A stretch of DNA of 64,000 nt from Chondrosia reniformis. Lineage: Eukaryota > Porifera > Demospongiae > Chondrillida > Chondrillidae. A model generated the notes under the pieces. That model ran no database searches. It worked only from the letters and a program-made list of their open reading frames with translations, and was not told the DNA's origin. Location: assembly GCA_947172415.1 (NCBI GenBank), contig OX359198.1, positions 6,851,401 to 6,915,400 on the forward strand, read 5' to 3'. This document shows, in pieces, positions 60,771 to 64,000 of this stretch. The position numbers and the translations under genes were made by a program. The first letter of the stretch is position 1. Each line of letters opens with the position of its first letter.

Positions 60771-63328
60771 ATGTGTCGTTGTTTGTTTATCTTTGTTGCT
60801 GTAACTTTCGTTATTTTGTTGAACGTCTTCGAAATGTCATGTAAAGTTGAACATATACTGTACGAAAAAATTAAGGAATATGAGGGGATACTTGAAAATA
60901 GATCTTCTGACAGTCAGCAGTTGCTCAAGTCCATTCCAAACCAGTTTAGGTTAAGTTTTCAGACTATTCTGAAGCAGAGAGTGGATGTTGGAGGAATCCT
61001 CTGTCAAATGATCGCTTCCATAAGGGCGCAGTATGATGCACAAAATAAATATGTTCTTGCCGAGGGCATTCGGCATTCAGTGTACAGACAGTGGCTGGAG
61101 GAGTATGGAGGTTGGAATGAGGTGCTATTAGAGGTTGCTCTGGATGAGCTGAGGATTGCGCAAGTCTCTCTCAGTCACTTTCATTGCAAAACTACAGGTG
61201 GAAATAAATCCTTATTGTACTATGCAATCAGTAGACAGCTAAGAAAGGTCACTGTTCTTCTCTTTCAGCATGACAGCACATTTCTCTCTGGTGTTGCTTT
61301 TAATGATATTCTCTTAGCAGCTGCTATCAGACAAGATGATGTTTTGTTAGAGGTCCTGCTAAGTTTCAGTGTTGATAAATGTAAACTGAAGGATGTTCTA
61401 AGGGTGGTACAGCTGCAATGTGATATTTTATTGACCTGTGATTTACTTCACTTTATTGAGTCACAAATTAAAATTCTAAAATTGGACTGTGACCATGTTC
61501 ACATGGTTCAAACAGCTAATGATTCAACTAACCATCTTATAGAGACTGTATACTTGAATTTAATCAAAAGAGTTAGATGTACAGTTGGAGGAAAATGGAG
61601 GATTCCAACAGACCTTGTTCTATCAGGATTTCTAGACATTCCAAATAAGGCAAGCATACTGACCCATACATGCATGTTTAGGTTTGCTCCAAGTAGCTAG
61701 TCTGAGAAAATTGTGTTTTTAAGTCTAATTATGTTAGTCTATCCTCTATGCTTCATTAGCTTCATAGGCATGACAACCATATTTTTGGAATATGATGTTC
61801 TAGGTTGTTAATGTATCAGAGAGTATGGCAGTTTTTGAATGCTTTTATTATATAATATGTCTGGAACTTTACTTTATTTGTACTCATTTGGACTATTTGT
61901 ACATTGTAGGTCAGGACTAGTGGATGGAGGAGTGGAACAGCAAACAAATGGTCTTGTAATATTCCAGTGTTTCAGTATTTTGAACTGAGTAAAGAGTTGT
62001 TTTCTAGTATTAATGAATTGAGGTTAGTTTGCTGTACTTGTAAATTAGGATGCCCCACTTTTTAAATAAGCTGTTTCATTGGACCATTTAGTGTCCCAAT
62101 TCTAGTTAAAAGAGCCACTAGCAAGTGGAGGCTTTGGGAGGACTTTACCAGAAAAAATTTACTAGCTCTCAATGGAGAGATCGATGTCATGGTAAGCTTA
62201 AGGAATGTAGGATGTGTAACTCTGTACAATGGCGCAGTTCACCATCAGAAGATCTTCTTTACTGATGTACAGGGTGGTTCCATTCCTTATAGTCAGGTAT
62301 TTGGGGAGAGACATGGATATACAGCTATCAGAGAGTTTCTTCAACATATGGACACTCATTTTAATCAGTCACATGGAGGCATTCCTATGTATGTTTTTGA
62401 TCCTTACATCCTCAATGAACGGTTTAGTGGGAAGTACTCGTTGCCAGGTTTGCTTTAGTTGATATAGAAATGTGTACATTTGAAAATATGAACAAGCCAT
62501 ACTAATGTAATGTGATTCTGTCTCTTAGATAAACTTGATATTTGGGATAATGAAGCAGAGATTCATCACCAGTTCATACTAGGATCACCAGGTATACAGT
62601 GCTACTCATAGGCGTAGGAAGATGTTTAACAATAGGGGGCTGGCACTGTATTCCTTTATATAGGTTCTGGTGCACCCTATCACTTCCATTGTCCAGCATT
62701 CAATGTGGTCCTTTACGGAAGGAAAAGGTAGTAGGGAACACTTGCCAGTTGTTTGTGTTATTAAAATAGGGGAATGGTGCATTGCTGTGTCAATTGTAGC
62801 TCATTGGCAGAGTTCTCTCTATGATGTTTGATAACAATTACTTGTGGTTTGATTATCACTCTGATTATTCGTAGGTGGTGTTTATTACCTCCTGGAAAGG
62901 CTTTTTATAGCAAACTTCATCCAACAATTTATTCAAGTGACTTTTGCAAGGTAAATTACAAAACACTTTAGATACATATATTCATATACGTACCATATAT
63001 TTTAATCTTGCCATGACTTTAATCAGGATAGTATACCTACAGGATTTTATCATCCCTGTGTCCGAGATTCCACAAATTCTCATTTTTGTACTATATTGTT
63101 TGTAAAATAAAAATTAAATAAGAGCTATAAAAGTATGTGATATGCAACACTTAGAGTGTACCCTTTTCTCTTCCGGAAACGTGCTTAATATTGCAGGGGA
63201 AGGATGTGATCCAGTGTGTCCAAGGACCAGGTGACATGGTGTATGTTCCAGAGGGTTGGGGGCATTCCACAGTAAACCTTGATGAGACCATTGGTGTTGC
63301 CATGGAAATGGATCATGGTCATTGTTGA
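60771..63328 (+). CDS. JmjC (JMJD8-like cupin) protein with large novel N-terminal region
   Basis: Seven exons close in phase to 560 aa: 60771-61649, 61910-62022, 62092-62447, 62529-62591, 62664-62727, 62875-62950, 63197-63328. A signal peptide or anchor (MCRCLFIFVAVTFVILLNVF) leads a helical region of about 270 residues that I do not recognise; parts (SLLYYAISRQLRKVTVLLF) faintly resemble ankyrin-type helices. The C-terminal about 200 residues are a JmjC/cupin_8 fold: GSGAPYHFHCPAF, VVLYGRKRWCLLPPG, GDMVYVPEGWGHSTVNLD. The iron triad would be His-x-His...His instead of His-x-Asp/Glu...His, as I recall in JMJD8, an ER-lumenal family member. Activity is therefore uncertain. Exon 1 ends at a GC donor (AAG|GCAAGC). 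The chosen ATG is the first in frame with a signal sequence. The gene follows the RUN-RH gene by 222 bp. Confidence 0.87.
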
Positions 63329-64000
63329 TGCTCAGTACTTATTGGTCTCAGGTCATAGCAACGTAAAGATGGCGTAAAGATGGCCAACTTTAGACATAAG
63401 AACTCAAGTTTTGTAGTTGTTTTAACAAAGTTTATGTTTCTCATTGTTAAACAAGAAGAGGTGTTTCATCTCTTAAATTAGTCTTTTGAGGCCTAGAGAC
63501 ACAGTATGCTCTTTTAGAATTAGATTTTTCGACCCTGGGGTCTTCTTCAGCAACTGAGTTCTTATCACAGAAATCTTTTCTTACTGTTGTACATACGTAG
63601 GTTGTAGTTATTTTAAGATTCCATGTGTCTCACATCATGTAGATGTATTTGGAGCCATTTAAATTAAATACAAAAAATGGAATCAAATTCTTTTTAGTAT
63701 GTTCAACTCCTTTGTTGTCTGTAAAATGGATTCTCCCTAAATAGAAATATGTGTAAAATGTAATGTATTATTCCAGGGACGCATTAGGGGCCCTATACCA
63801 GTTTAGTCAAAGTTTTGTCTTCACAAGACTTTAGTTTTGTAACCAGACTCTCCCAAACTGCTTTGCTGGTCTTCCTGTGAAGATTATAATGGCAATTAAA
63901 TAAAAGATCATAATTAAACAGCAAATGTTCAATTAACACTAACTGATTATCACTCTGAATTAATTCCTCAAGAACGTGATGTCTATCTTCTGTTGGTCTG
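63329..64000. other. intergenic at the right edge with element debris
   Basis: 63450-63510 resembles the palindromic family at 56.5 kb (TTCATCTC, AGTCTTTTGAG, AGAGACACAG). 63527-63552 on the minus strand reads CTGAAGA, A, GACCC, CA, GGGTC, GAAA, similar to the hammerhead-like core at 21.25 kb. AATAAA near 63900 has no assigned gene. No exon recognised. Confidence 0.4.

Noticed and set aside
62189-62458. Separate small gene or intron start at GTAAGC (62189-62195)
   Set aside because: The frame is open across this site and the encoded segment matches the expected JMJD8 region, so it is one exon.

Overview
The window is nuclear DNA of an animal, most likely an early-branching one such as a demosponge. 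This is inferred from AT-rich sequence, short GT-AG introns (mostly 40-900 bp), very tight gene spacing, animal-type genes (ADAMTS protease, MGAT5, DIPK1/FAM69, alsin, ERP44, CSTF1), and a UDP-galactopyranose mutase, which vertebrates lack. I rebuilt exon chains by hand. For the genes called complete, every splice phase closes and the protein length is close to that of the human homologue.

Layout, left to right. 0.6-2.4 kb: 5' part of an SLC35F5-like transporter gene (minus; it runs off the left edge), head-to-head with an intronless 2-oxoglutarate/Fe(II) oxygenase. 3.65-5.2 kb: intronless UDP-glycosyltransferase (minus). 5.6-11.4 kb: a 17-exon short alsin gene (PH-MORN-VPS9, 799 aa, minus). 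11.6-12.9 kb: intronless type II membrane coiled-coil protein with a duplicated 59-aa unit. 13.3-14.15 kb: long tRNA-headed SINE-like element. 15.5-20.9 kb: complete 15-exon ADAMTS gene (784 aa) with two MITE-like elements in its introns. 21.2-22.7 kb: Penelope-like debris and a second copy of the SINE-like element, which ends about 40 bp before intronless PPIL4 (22.7-24.3 kb). 24.7-27.0 kb: DIPK1/FAM69-like gene, convergent with GNB1L (27.1-28.7 kb, minus). GNB1L is followed upstream by SHQ1 (28.8-32.0 kb, minus), which contains a U12-type AT-AC intron. SHQ1 and ERP44 (32.1-36.8 kb, plus) are divergent with only 47 bp between start codons. An ERP44 intron holds a minisatellite of about 0.8 kb.

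The right half holds a 7TM receptor-like gene (37.3-38.3 kb, minus) and CSTF1 (38.5-44.0 kb, minus, 15 exons), one of whose introns carries an internally deleted non-LTR element. A 5'-truncated LINE with an 806-codon reverse-transcriptase frame (44.1-46.7 kb) follows. Then come four genes in the same direction with gaps of about 110-220 bp: a UDP-galactopyranose mutase/DUF3431 fusion, MGAT5, a RUN plus Rubicon-homology protein, and a JmjC (JMJD8-like) protein. They end at 63.3 kb.

Functional themes are mixed. Secretory-pathway and glycan enzymes recur (UGT, ADAMTS, DIPK1, ERP44, UGM fusion, MGAT5). RNA processing is represented by PPIL4, SHQ1 and CSTF1, and endolysosomal Rab/autophagy regulation by alsin and the RUN-RH protein. 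I see no CRISPR array, no operon of bacterial type, no rRNA and no true tRNA gene. The observations most worth following are the UGM-DUF3431 fusion, the U12 AT-AC intron in SHQ1, the truncated alsin, the SHQ1/ERP44 promoter, the JmjC protein with a novel N-terminal half, and a shared 3' hairpin linking the LINE to another element.
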